64,000 nt of DNA from Pseudomonas sp. BP8. GTDB lineage: Bacteria; Pseudomonadota; Gammaproteobacteria; Pseudomonadales; Pseudomonadaceae. The translations under genes and the position numbers were made by a program. This document shows, piece after piece, positions 29,039 to 37,173 of the stretch (the first letter of the stretch is position 1; each line of letters begins with the position of its first letter). The stretch lies in NCBI RefSeq assembly GCF_017875955.1, contig NZ_JAGINK010000001.1:4742501-4806500 (forward strand), in the 5' to 3' direction. The notes under the pieces were generated by a model. It ran no database searches, was not told where the DNA came from, and worked only from the letters and a program-made list of their open reading frames with translations.

Positions 29039-30064
29039 TTACCGCCGAGGCATGGCCGCGATGGCGTCTACCGCCTCACGAATCAGCGCCGGGCCCTTGT
29101 AGATGAAGCCCGAGTAGATCTGCACCAGGCTGGCCCCGGCGGCGATCTTCTCGGCGGCATGACGGCCTTCGGTGATCCCGCCCGCGGCGATGATCGGCAT
29201 CCGGCCGGCCAGTTCGCCCGCCAGTACCTTCACCGTGTGGGTGCTTTTTTCCAGTACCGGCGCACCTGACAGGCCACCCGCTTCACCGCCAAACGCCAGC
29301 CCCTCGACACCCTCACGCGACAACGTGGTGTTGGTCGCGATTACCGCATCCATCCCGGACTCCAGCAACGCCGCAGCAACCAGGACGGTTTCTTCATCAG
29401 TCATGTCCGGGGCGATCTTGATCGCCAGCGGAATACGCTTGCCATGCTCGACAGCCAGTTGTTCGCGGCGCACCGCGAGGGCATCGAGCAATTGCTTGAG
29501 CGAGTCGCCAAACTGCAGCGAGCGCAGGCCCGGGGTGTTTGGCGAGCTGACGTTGACGGTGATGTAGCTGGCGTCGTTGTAGACCTTTTCCAGGCCGATC
29601 AGGTAGTCGTCGACCGCACGCTCGACCGGGGTATCGAAGTTCTTGCCGATATTGATCCCCAGCACGCCCTCGAAGCGCGAAGCGCGCACCCGCGCCAGCA
29701 GATGATCAACGCCCAGGTTGTTGAAGCCCATGCGGTTGATGATCGCCGTGGCCTCCGGCAGGCGGAACAGCCTTGGCTTGGGATTGCCCGGCTGCGGGCG
29801 CGGCGTCACCGTGCCGATCTCGACGAAGCCGAAACCCAACTGGGCAAAACCGTCGATCGCAGCGCCGTTCTTGTCCAGGCCAGCGGCCAGACCGACCGGA
29901 TTGGCGAAGTTCAAGCCCATGACCGTCACCGGCGACGCCGACGGCTGTTTGCACAGCAGGCCATTGAGCCCCAGCCGGCCACCGGCGCCAATCAGGTCGA
30001 GGGACAGGTCGTGGGAGGTTTCCGGAGAAAGCTTGAACAGCAGCTGGCGGGCCAGGTTATACAT
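29039..30064 (-). CDS. pyrD: Dihydroorotate dehydrogenase (quinone), class 2
   Basis: PyrD oxidises dihydroorotate to orotate in pyrimidine synthesis, passing electrons through FMN to membrane quinones. The 341-residue protein begins with the class-2 amphipathic membrane-association helix (MYNLARQLLFKLSPETSHD). It carries MGLNFANPVGLAAGLDKNG, the catalytic serine loop NVSSPNTPGLRSLQ, and the FMN phosphate-binding GLSGAPV and AAGGI segments. Upstream in-frame codons lack a ribosome site and the M at 30064 matches the family start. It is divergent from nasS. Confidence 0.95.
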   Translation of the reverse strand: MYNLARQLLFKLSPETSHDLSLDLIGAGGRLGLNGLLCKQPSASPVTVMGLNFANPVGLAAGLDKNGAAIDGFAQLGFGFVEIGTVTPRPQPGNPKPRLFRLPEATAIINRMGFNNLGVDHLLARVRASRFEGVLGINIGKNFDTPVERAVDDYLIGLEKVYNDASYITVNVSSPNTPGLRSLQFGDSLKQLLDALAVRREQLAVEHGKRIPLAIKIAPDMTDEETVLVAAALLESGMDAVIATNTTLSREGVEGLAFGGEAGGLSGAPVLEKSTHTVKVLAGELAGRMPIIAAGGITEGRHAAEKIAAGASLVQIYSGFIYKGPALIREAVDAIAAMPRR

Positions 30065-30144
30065 GGGCGGGCAAGACTCGGGGGTGAGTGAGGGTGCGAT
30101 TATAGCCAGCGCGTCGCTGCCGCGACAGGCCTTTGCAGCGTCTC

Positions 30145-30160
30145 TGGCATATGGCTTGCT
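30145..30160 (+). promoter_or_regulatory. Sigma-54 promoter of nasS
   Basis: TGGCATATGGCTTGCT at 30145-30160 has the -24 GG (30146-30147) and -12 GC (30158-30159) exactly ten bases apart, and matches TGGCA and TTGCT of the consensus. Transcription would start near 30171. That rules out the upstream in-frame TTG (30133) and ATG (30151) as nasS starts. Confidence 0.8.
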
Positions 30161-30201
30161 TCGTTCGAGGCACAGAGCCTGTTCAGTACGGGCGAGGATT
30201 G

Positions 30202-31428
30202 GTGAATACAGTCGTGAATACCCCCACCTGCGCAACACCCCTGGCCTGGGTCAACGGCAGTGACGCACCGGAAAAGCCCAGCCTGAACATCGGTTTCATG
30301 GCCCTGACCGATTGCGCATCAATTGTGGTCGCGGCCACCCAAGGCTTCGCCCAGCAACAAGGCCTGACCCTCAACCTCAAGCGCCAGGCGTCCTGGTCGG
30401 GCCTGCGCGACAAACTGGTCAGCGGCGAGCTGGATGCCGCCCATTGCCTGTATGGCCTGATCTACGCGGTGCACCTGGGCATTGGTGGCGGGGTGGCCAG
30501 CAACATGGCGGTGCTGATGGGCCTGAACCAGAACGCCCAGGCCATCAACCTGTCCCCGGCACTGCAACGCAAGGGCGTGACCAACCCTGAAGCACTGGCC
30601 AAACTGGTGCACCAAAAAGGCTCACGCCTGACCTTTGCCCAGACCTTTCCCACCGGCACGCATGCCATGTGGCTGTATTACTGGCTGGCCAGCCAGGGCA
30701 TCCACCCGTTGCACGACGTCAACAGCGTGGTGGTGCCACCCGCGCAGATGGTTGCGCACCTTCAGGCCGGACGTATCGACGGCTTCTGCGTCGGCGAACC
30801 CTGGTCGGCCGATGCCGTAGCCCAGGGCCAAGGCTTCACCCTGGCCACCAGCCAGTCGATCTGGCCAGACCACCCGGAGAAAGTCCTCGGCTGCGCCCGC
30901 GCCTTTGCCGAACAGTACCCCAACAGCGCCCGCGCCCTGATCAAGGCGATTCTCGCCGCCAGCCGCTTTATCGAACAGAGCCCGGAAAATCGCCGCAGCA
31001 CCGCCCAACTGCTCAGCGGCCAGGCGTACCTGGACACGTCCCTGAACAACATCGAACCGCGGCTGCTGGGCGACTATCACGACGGGCTCGGCAACCACTG
31101 GCAAGACCCTCACGCCCTGCGCGTGTTCGACGAGGGCCGCAGCAACTTGCCCTATCTTTCCGACGGCATGTGGTTCATGACCCAGTTCCGCCGCTGGGGC
31201 CTGCTGCGCGAAGACCCTGACTACCTCGAGGTTGCCCGCCAGGTCCAGCAGCTGGCCCTTTATCGCGACGCTGCCGCAGCGCTCGGCGTGCCGTGCGCAG
31301 ACCCGCCCATGCGTAGCAGCCAACTGATCGACGGCATCCGCTGGGATGGCAGCGATCCCCATGGCTACGCCCGCAGTTTCCGCCTGCACGCCATGGCTGA
31401 GGCGCCAGGCGCCCGTATCGGTCTGTGA
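30202..31428 (+). CDS. nasS: NasS: nitrate/nitrite-sensing periplasmic-binding-fold protein of the NasST system
   Basis: The 408-residue protein belongs to the CmpA/NrtA substrate-binding family (GFMALTDCASIVVAATQGFA, TFPTGTHAMWLYYWLA, GFCVGEPWSADAV) but lacks a signal peptide, as expected for the cytoplasmic sensor NasS. In known systems NasS holds NasT inactive until nitrate or nitrite binds. The start is a GTG at 30202 or 30214: both lie downstream of the predicted sigma-54 transcription start, and GAGGA precedes the first at short spacing. It is followed ten bases later by nasT. Confidence 0.9.
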   Translation: MNTVVNTPTCATPLAWVNGSDAPEKPSLNIGFMALTDCASIVVAATQGFAQQQGLTLNLKRQASWSGLRDKLVSGELDAAHCLYGLIYAVHLGIGGGVASNMAVLMGLNQNAQAINLSPALQRKGVTNPEALAKLVHQKGSRLTFAQTFPTGTHAMWLYYWLASQGIHPLHDVNSVVVPPAQMVAHLQAGRIDGFCVGEPWSADAVAQGQGFTLATSQSIWPDHPEKVLGCARAFAEQYPNSARALIKAILAASRFIEQSPENRRSTAQLLSGQAYLDTSLNNIEPRLLGDYHDGLGNHWQDPHALRVFDEGRSNLPYLSDGMWFMTQFRRWGLLREDPDYLEVARQVQQLALYRDAAAALGVPCADPPMRSSQLIDGIRWDGSDPHGYARSFRLHAMAEAPGARIGL

Positions 31429-31438
31429 GGGGACAACC

Positions 31439-32014
31439 ATGCTGCGTATCCTGCTGATCGACGACACCGAGAAAAAAGTTGGCCGTCTCAAGGCCGCACT
31501 GATCGAGGCCGGCTTTGAAGTGATCGAGGCCGGCGGACTGACCATCGACCTCCCCGCCTGCGTCGAAACGGTGCGCCCTGACGTGGTCCTGATCGATACC
31601 GAGTCACCGGGCCGGGATGTGATGGAGCAAGTGGTGCTGGTCAGCCGCGACCGGCCGCGGCCGATCGTGCTGTTTACCGATGAACACGACCCGGACGTGA
31701 TGCGCCAGGCAATCCAGGCCGGGGTCAGCGCCTACATCGTCGAAGGCATCCAGACCACCCGCTTGCAGCCGATTCTCGACGTCGCCATGGCCCGCTTCGA
31801 AAGCGACCAGGCGCTCAAGGCGCAGCTGCTCGCGCGCGACCTGCAACTGGCCGAACGCAAGCGCATCGAGCAGGCCAAGGGCTTGCTGATGAAGATGAAA
31901 GACTGCAACGAAGAGCAGGCCTACACCCTGATGCGCCGTCAGGCCATGAGCAAACAGCAGAAGCTGGTGCAGGTTGCCGAGCAGATCATCGCCATGCACG
32001 AAATGCTGGGGTGA
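31439..32014 (+). CDS. nasT: NasT: ANTAR-domain transcription antiterminator
   Basis: The 191-residue protein has an N-terminal receiver-like domain (about 1-120; LLIDDTEKKVGRLK, with a degenerate phosphorylation pocket reading VVLIDTESPG) and a C-terminal ANTAR RNA-binding domain (about 130-190; RKRIEQAKGLLM, then AYTLMRRQAMSKQQKLVQVA). NasT binds leader RNA and prevents termination ahead of nitrate-assimilation genes. The ATG follows GAGGGGAC. The next gene, nasA, has a leader with a terminator, a natural target. Confidence 0.93.
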   Translation: MLRILLIDDTEKKVGRLKAALIEAGFEVIEAGGLTIDLPACVETVRPDVVLIDTESPGRDVMEQVVLVSRDRPRPIVLFTDEHDPDVMRQAIQAGVSAYIVEGIQTTRLQPILDVAMARFESDQALKAQLLARDLQLAERKRIEQAKGLLMKMKDCNEEQAYTLMRRQAMSKQQKLVQVAEQIIAMHEMLG

Positions 32015-32018
32015 TGCA

Positions 32019-32057
32019 GCGGGCCTCTTCGCGGGCTTGCCCCGCGAAGAGGCCCGC
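32019..32057. repeat. REP-type perfect hairpin after nasT
   Basis: GCGGGCCTCTTCGCGGG (32019-32035) pairs perfectly over 17 bp with CCCGCGAAGAGGCCCGC (32041-32057) around a five-base loop. The core GGCCTCTTCGCGGG is the P. putida REP unit. It lies between nasT and the promoter of nasA and may act as a terminator or transcript stabiliser. Confidence 0.85.
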
Positions 32058-32088
32058 CGTATCAACATAAACACTCGGCCGAACATAT

Positions 32089-32104
32089 TGGCCCGGCTCT
32101 TGCT
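32089..32104 (+). promoter_or_regulatory. Sigma-54 promoter of nasA
   Basis: TTGGCCCGGCTCTTGCT spans this site, with -24 GG at 32090-32091 and -12 GC at 32102-32103, ten bases apart. Only one of the conserved consensus positions (A of TGGCAC) differs. Transcription would start near 32115, giving a leader of about 145 bases before nasA. Confidence 0.8.
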
Positions 32105-32114
32105 CAGTAAATCC

Positions 32115-32259
32115 CACAGGTAGCCAACGGCGGTTGCCCCACTTACCGACAAAGACGTCGCTCCCCCTCCACACACGTGGATCGGGTAGCGGCGTCTTTT
32201 TCGTTCCGGCCCTGCACAGACAGGGCATGACTACCGCTGCAAGCCGCGCGAGGTGTTCG
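32115..32259 (+). promoter_or_regulatory. nasA leader RNA with terminator hairpin, likely NasT antitermination target
   Basis: AAGACGTCGCT (32152-32162) pairs with AGCGGCGTCTT (32188-32198, one G-U) and is followed by five Ts (32197-32201): an intrinsic terminator about 60 bases before the nasA start. Inside its loop TCCAC and GTGGA form a small hairpin. Upstream, GGTA and TACC (32119-32147) bracket another possible hairpin. ANTAR proteins bind paired small hairpins in such leaders, but I could not match the exact hexaloop consensus. Confidence 0.6.
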
Positions 32260-33471
32260 ATGAGTACCAGTTTCTGGAAGTCCGGGCATGTGCCCACCCT
32301 GTTCGCCGCGTTTCTCTATTTCGACCTGAGCTTCATGGTCTGGTACCTGCTTGGCCCCATGGCGGTGCAGATCGCCGCCGACCTGCAACTGAGCCCACAA
32401 GAGCGCGGCCTGATGGTGGCGACGCCGATCCTGGCCGGCGCGCTGCTGCGGTTCGGCATGGGCATGCTGGTCGATCGCCTGTCGCCAAAGACCGCCGGCC
32501 TGATGGGCCAGGTGGTGGTGATCGGCGCCTTGGCCTGCGCCTGGTACCTGGGCGTGCACAGCTATGAACAGGCACTGCTGCTCGGCGTGTTCCTCGGTTT
32601 CGCCGGGGCCTCCTTTGCCGTGTCGCTACCCTTGGCCTCGCAGTGGTACCCACCCCAGCATCAAGGCAAGGCGATGGGTATCGCTGGCGCCGGCAACTCC
32701 GGCACTGTGTTTGCCGCACTGCTGGCCCCAGCCCTGGCAGCGGCTTATGGCTGGAACAACGTGTTCGGCTTCGCCCTGATCCCGCTGCTGCTGACCCTGG
32801 TGGTGTTTGCGCTGCTGGCGCGCAATGCACCCCAGCGACCCAAACCGAAAGCCATGGCCGACTACTTCAAGGCACTCGGCGACCGCGACAGCTGGTGGTT
32901 CATGTTCTTCTACAGCGTGACCTTCGGCGGCTTCATCGGCCTGGCCAGCGCCCTGCCCGGCTACTTCAGCGACCAGTATGGCCTGAGCCCGGTCACCGCC
33001 GGTTACTACACCGCTGCCTGCGTATTTGGCGGCAGCATGATGCGCCCGCTCGGCGGTGCCCTGGCCGACCGCTTCGGCGGCATCCGCACCCTGCTGGGCA
33101 TGTACAGCGTGGCAGCGGTGTGCATTGCCGCCGTCGGCTTCAACCTGCCCAGTGCCGCCGCGGCGCTGGCCCTGTTCGTCAGCGCCATGCTCGGCCTGGG
33201 CGCTGGCAACGGCGCGGTGTTCCAGCTGGTGCCACAGCGCTTCCGTCAGGAGATCGGCGTGATGACCGGGCTCATCGGCATGGCCGGCGGGATCGGGGGT
33301 TTCCTCCTTGCCGCCGGGCTGGGCATGATCAAGCAACACAGCGGCGACTATCAACTGGGCTTGTGGCTGTTCGCCAGCCTGGGCCTGCTGGCCTGGTTCG
33401 GCCTGCATGGCGTCAAGCAGCGCTGGCGCACCACCTGGGGCTCGGCTGCGGTTACCGCAGCGCGGGTCTGA
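32260..33471 (+). CDS. nasA: NarK/NasA-type nitrate transporter (MFS)
   Basis: The 403-residue protein has about twelve membrane helices and the nitrate/nitrite porter signatures GAGNSGTVFAALLAP and LGAGNGAVFQLVP, with conserved arginines in LRFGMGMLVDR and GSMMRPLGG. The ATG at 32260 follows GAGG by six bases; the upstream in-frame codons fall inside the leader RNA. It is expressed from a sigma-54 promoter through a terminator leader and is followed ten bases later by the phosphatase-kinase gene. Confidence 0.92.
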   Translation: MSTSFWKSGHVPTLFAAFLYFDLSFMVWYLLGPMAVQIAADLQLSPQERGLMVATPILAGALLRFGMGMLVDRLSPKTAGLMGQVVVIGALACAWYLGVHSYEQALLLGVFLGFAGASFAVSLPLASQWYPPQHQGKAMGIAGAGNSGTVFAALLAPALAAAYGWNNVFGFALIPLLLTLVVFALLARNAPQRPKPKAMADYFKALGDRDSWWFMFFYSVTFGGFIGLASALPGYFSDQYGLSPVTAGYYTAACVFGGSMMRPLGGALADRFGGIRTLLGMYSVAAVCIAAVGFNLPSAAAALALFVSAMLGLGAGNGAVFQLVPQRFRQEIGVMTGLIGMAGGIGGFLLAAGLGMIKQHSGDYQLGLWLFASLGLLAWFGLHGVKQRWRTTWGSAAVTAARV

Positions 33472-33480
33472 GGGCACCTG

Positions 33481-35151
33481 ATGAGCCTGCAACTGAGCTT
33501 TGCCGAAGCGACCGCCACCGGCCCGCGCAGCGAAAACCAGGACGCCATGCGCCTGGTCACGCCTGCGCCGGAGCTGGCCGCCAGCAAGGGCTATCTGTTC
33601 GCCCTGGCCGATGGCGTCAGCCAGTGCGCCGACGGCGGCCTGGCAGCACGGGCGAGCCTGCAGGCACTGGCGCTGGACTACTACGCCACGCCGGCAACCT
33701 GGGCCGTGGCCCAGGCGCTGGATCGCCTGTTGCTGGCGCAGAACCGCTGGCTACGCGCCCAAGGCAGTGGCCAGCCCCTGCTGACCACCCTAAGCGCGTT
33801 GGTGATGCGCGGGCGGCGCTTCACCCTCGCGCATGTCGGCGACTGTCGTGCCTATCGCTGGCACGACGGCCGCTTGCAGTGCCTGAGCGAAGACCACGTG
33901 TGGGACCAGCCCGGCATGCAGCATGTGCTCAAGCGAGCGCTGGGGCTCGACCAGCACCTGCTGGTCGATTACCTGGAGGGTGAACTGCTCGCCGGCGAGT
34001 CGTTCCTGTTGCTCAGCGACGGCGTCTGGGCCAGCCTCGGTGAACAAGGCATCCTGTCGATACTTCGCGAACACTGCGACCTGCAGGTCGCCGCCGACAC
34101 CCTGGTGGCCAGCGCCCATCACTGTGGCAGCCAGGACAACGCCAGCGCCCTGTTGGTGCGCGTCGACCAGCTCGGCCCGGCCAATCTCGGTGACACCCTG
34201 GCGCAACTGCAGCAATGGCCGGTGCCAGGTGCGCTGCGCCCAGGCCAGCGGATCGATGGCTGGCAGGTCAGCGCCCAGCTATCGCACACCCGCCAGTCAC
34301 TGCTGTATCGCGTGCATGATGCTCAGGCCCAACCCTGGCTGCTGAAGACCCTGCCTGCCGCGCACGTGAGCGAACCCGGCGCCACGCAACGGCTGCTCCA
34401 GGAAGAATGGTTCCTGCGCCGAGTCGCTGGCAGGCACTTCCCCGAGGTGCATCCGGCCAGTCACCGCCAGCACTTGTATTACCTGATGCGAGAGTACCCC
34501 GGGCGCACGCTTGCCCAGATTTTTGCAGAGCACGGCCCGCTGCCACTGGCGCAGTGGCTGGAGATCGCTCGGCAGCTGCTCCAGGCAGTCGGTGTGCTGC
34601 ATCGGCGCAACCTGCTGCACCGCGATATCAAGCCCGACAACCTGCACCTGGGTGACGACGGCCAGCTGCGCTTGCTGGACTTCGGCCTGGCCTATTGCCC
34701 GGGGCTTTGCGAAGACGCCGCGCATGAGTTGCCCGGCACACCCTCGTTCATCGCCCCGGAGGCCTTCGAAGGGCTGTCACCCAGCCCACGCCAGGACCTC
34801 TACGCCGCCGGGGTGACGTTGTATTACCTGCTGACCGGGCACTACCCCTACGGCGAAATCGAAGCGTTCCAGCGACCGCGCTTCGCCGCCCCGGTAAGCC
34901 CTGCGCGCTACCGCCCCGACCTGCCGGAGTGGCTGCAACACAATCTCGAACAGGCCGTGGCGGCCAACCCTGCTCAGCGTTTCGAAACCGCCGAGCAGTG
35001 GTTGCTGCTGCTTGAACGTGGCGAGCGCCAAGAGCCTGCTGGCCGTCCTCGGCCACTGCTGGAGCGCGAGCCTGTAAAGGTCTGGCGGACCCTGGCCCTG
35101 CTCTCCTTGATAGTCAACCTGATAGTGCTGTACGCCCTGTTCAAGGGCTGA
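33481..35151 (+). CDS. PP2C phosphatase-Ser/Thr kinase fusion protein with C-terminal membrane anchor
   Basis: The 556-residue protein joins two opposing enzymes. Residues 1-235 are a PP2C domain with RSENQDA, LADGVSQCADGG, VGDCRAY, LSDGVW and SQDNASALL, all main metal-site aspartates present. Residues about 260-520 are a protein kinase with LLHRDIKPDN (catalytic loop), DFGLAY (metal loop), GTPSFIAPEAF and an ATP-lysine candidate in WLLKTLP. The usual glycine-rich loop is degenerate. A membrane helix (about 533-553) ends the protein, so the kinase faces the cytoplasm. Orthologues sit in nitrate-assimilation operons of other pseudomonads (PA1782), but I know of no defined substrate. Confidence 0.9.
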   Translation: MSLQLSFAEATATGPRSENQDAMRLVTPAPELAASKGYLFALADGVSQCADGGLAARASLQALALDYYATPATWAVAQALDRLLLAQNRWLRAQGSGQPLLTTLSALVMRGRRFTLAHVGDCRAYRWHDGRLQCLSEDHVWDQPGMQHVLKRALGLDQHLLVDYLEGELLAGESFLLLSDGVWASLGEQGILSILREHCDLQVAADTLVASAHHCGSQDNASALLVRVDQLGPANLGDTLAQLQQWPVPGALRPGQRIDGWQVSAQLSHTRQSLLYRVHDAQAQPWLLKTLPAAHVSEPGATQRLLQEEWFLRRVAGRHFPEVHPASHRQHLYYLMREYPGRTLAQIFAEHGPLPLAQWLEIARQLLQAVGVLHRRNLLHRDIKPDNLHLGDDGQLRLLDFGLAYCPGLCEDAAHELPGTPSFIAPEAFEGLSPSPRQDLYAAGVTLYYLLTGHYPYGEIEAFQRPRFAAPVSPARYRPDLPEWLQHNLEQAVAANPAQRFETAEQWLLLLERGERQEPAGRPRPLLEREPVKVWRTLALLSLIVNLIVLYALFKG

Positions 35152-35177
35152 GCGGCGCCGCTGATGAGGAATACCGT

Positions 35178-35930
35178 ATGAGTGCAAAAGTCTGGCTGGT
35201 GGGTGCCGGCCCTGGCGATCCCGAACTGCTCACGCTCAAGGCCGTGCGTGCCTTGCGCGAGGCCCAGGTAGTGATGATCGATGACCTGGTCAATCCGGCG
35301 GTCCTCGAACACTGTCCGGGTGCGCGGGTAATTGCGGTGGGCAAGCGCGGCGGCTGTCGCTCGACGCCGCAGGCGTTCATCCAGCGCTTGATGTTGCGCC
35401 ACGCACGGCAAGGGCGTTGCGTGGTTCGGCTCAAGGGTGGCGACCCGTGCATCTTTGGCCGCGGCGGTGAGGAAGCGCTGTGGTTGCAGGGGCATGGCGT
35501 CGAGGTGGAGTTGGTCAATGGCATCACCGCAGGGCTGGCGGGCGCTACCCAGTGCGGCATACCGCTGACCTTGCGCGGGGTTAGCCGCGGCGTGACGCTG
35601 GTGACAGCGCATACCCAGGATGACAGCGAGCTGAACTGGGCAGGCTTGGCTCAGGGCGGGACGACATTGGTGGTGTATATGGGCGTGGCGCGGCTAGAGG
35701 ATATTCGCCAGGGCTTGCTGGCTGGCGGGATGGCCGAGCATACCCCGGTGGCGATGATCGAAAATGCGTCGCTGCCGAGCCAGCGGGAGTGCCGCAGCCA
35801 ACTGCAGTGGATGGGCCGGGACGCAGCGGCGTTTGGTCTGCGCAGCCCTGCCGTGCTGGTGATTGGCGAGGTGGCTGGACGTGCTGCGGCTGGGATGCTT
35901 GAAGAGACGTTGATGAGGGTGGCGGGCTGA
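35178..35930 (+). CDS. cobA: Uroporphyrinogen-III C-methyltransferase (siroheme/cobalamin branch)
   Basis: The 250-residue enzyme methylates uroporphyrinogen III to precorrin-2, the precursor of siroheme. Motifs are VGAGPGDPELLTLKA, VRLKGGDPCIFGRGGEE, and the later GITAGLAGATQCGIPLT and VYMG. It is the single-domain form without the CysG oxidase/chelatase part. Siroheme is the cofactor of nitrite reductase NirB, which explains its place at the end of the nas operon even though nirBD is not in this window. Confidence 0.93.
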   Translation: MSAKVWLVGAGPGDPELLTLKAVRALREAQVVMIDDLVNPAVLEHCPGARVIAVGKRGGCRSTPQAFIQRLMLRHARQGRCVVRLKGGDPCIFGRGGEEALWLQGHGVEVELVNGITAGLAGATQCGIPLTLRGVSRGVTLVTAHTQDDSELNWAGLAQGGTTLVVYMGVARLEDIRQGLLAGGMAEHTPVAMIENASLPSQRECRSQLQWMGRDAAAFGLRSPAVLVIGEVAGRAAAGMLEETLMRVAG

Positions 35931-35986
35931 AATTGGGGCTTGCCTCGCGATGAGGCCGGCACTGATACGACAAATCGCAGGCAAAG

Positions 35987-36012
35987 AAAAACCCGGCCTA
36001 AGCCGGGTTTTT
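35987..36012. terminator. Bidirectional terminator between cobA and oprF
   Basis: AAAAACCCGGC (35987-35997) and GCCGGGTTTTT (36002-36012) form a symmetrical hairpin with a four-base loop, A-run on one side and T-run on the other, between convergent cobA and oprF. Confidence 0.92.
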
Positions 36013-36029
36013 CATGAATCTCAAACCAA

Positions 36030-37064
36030 TTACTTGGCCTGAGCTTCAACCTGCGCTTCAACGCGACGGTTTACAGCGCGACCTTCTTCGGTAGCGTTGT
36101 CAGCAACCGGACGGGTCTCACCGTAGCCAACCGATTCAACACGGCTGGATTCAACACCGTACTGCTGGGTCAGGACTTGCTTGACAGCGCCAGCACGACG
36201 CTCGGACAGCTTCTGGTTGTACGCGTCTGGACCGACGGAGTCAGTGTGACCTTCCACGGTGGTGGTGGTCGACGGGTACTGCTTCATGAAGTCAGCCAGG
36301 TTCTTGATGTCGCCGTAGCTGTTAGGCTTGACGACCGACTTGTCGAAGTCGAACTTGACGTCCAGCTCAACACGTACGACTTCGGCAACAGCCGGGCAGC
36401 CGTCGGCGTCAACGGTAACGTTGGCCGGGGTGTCTGGGCACTTGTCGACGTTGTCGCACACGCCATCGTTGTCGCTGTCGGAGCACACTTCAGCAACTGG
36501 AGCTGGAGCGACTTCGGCTTGCTTCGGGCTACCGCCGAAGTTCAGGCCGATACCAACGCTTGGCGCCCACTCGGTGTCGCCTTGGTCGATGTTGTACTGG
36601 GCTTCAACGCCAGCACGGGCGTAGAACATGTCGGTGATGTACCACTTGGCACCGGCGCCAACGTTGGCGAAGGTGGAGTGGTTACGACCGCCACGGCCGG
36701 TCTGGCCCAGGGACTGGTGCGAGAAACCAGCGGAAACGTACGGACGAATTGCATCGTACGGGTTGTTGAAGTGGTACAGAGCGTCCAGGGCGGTGTTCGA
36801 GCCCTTGATGTTCTTACCGTCTTCGCCACGAGCGTTGTGGACTTCGTCGTAACCCAGACGCAGTTCAACGTCGTCGGTCAGGAAGTAACCGATCGAGCCA
36901 CCGAACAGGTTGCCGTCGTTCTTGAAGTCGCGCTGGCTGTCGAAGAATTCTTTCTTGTAGAAGCCTTCGACTTCCACAGCGCCTGTGCCTTGTGCCATAG
37001 CGCCAATCGAGGTGGCGGCTACGAGCGAACCAATGGCCAAGCCCAAGGTGTTTTTCAATTTCAT
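36030..37064 (-). CDS. oprF: Major outer-membrane porin OprF
   Basis: The 344-residue protein has a 24-residue signal peptide, an N-terminal eight-strand beta-barrel (to about residue 185), and a linker with four cysteines and calcium-type Asp repeats (CSDSDNDGVCDNVDKCPDTP). It ends in a C-terminal OmpA-like peptidoglycan-binding domain (VEGHTDSVGPDAYNQKLSERR). It links outer membrane and cell wall and is a low-efficiency general porin. It lies just downstream of sigX, the ECF sigma factor known to drive oprF in Pseudomonas, and ends at a strong terminator. Confidence 0.97.
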   Translation of the reverse strand: MKLKNTLGLAIGSLVAATSIGAMAQGTGAVEVEGFYKKEFFDSQRDFKNDGNLFGGSIGYFLTDDVELRLGYDEVHNARGEDGKNIKGSNTALDALYHFNNPYDAIRPYVSAGFSHQSLGQTGRGGRNHSTFANVGAGAKWYITDMFYARAGVEAQYNIDQGDTEWAPSVGIGLNFGGSPKQAEVAPAPVAEVCSDSDNDGVCDNVDKCPDTPANVTVDADGCPAVAEVVRVELDVKFDFDKSVVKPNSYGDIKNLADFMKQYPSTTTTVEGHTDSVGPDAYNQKLSERRAGAVKQVLTQQYGVESSRVESVGYGETRPVADNATEEGRAVNRRVEAQVEAQAK

Positions 37065-37173
37065 CCGTTAAATCCCCATCTGGTGATAGTTAAGCGGTCC
37101 CACCTAAAACCGGGGGACAACTCGACGGCAAGTCTAGCAGAACTCGCCGGTGGTTAGAGACATTTGCAGACGA

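Noticed and set aside
30133..30201. Longer N-terminus for NasS from TTG 30133 or ATG 30151
   Set aside because: These codons lie upstream of or within the sigma-54 promoter and before the predicted transcript start.
32643..33983. A 446-codon frame across the end of nasA and the start of the phosphatase-kinase gene
   Set aside because: Both underlying genes have complete domain motifs in other frames; this translation is Arg/Ala/Pro-rich noise.
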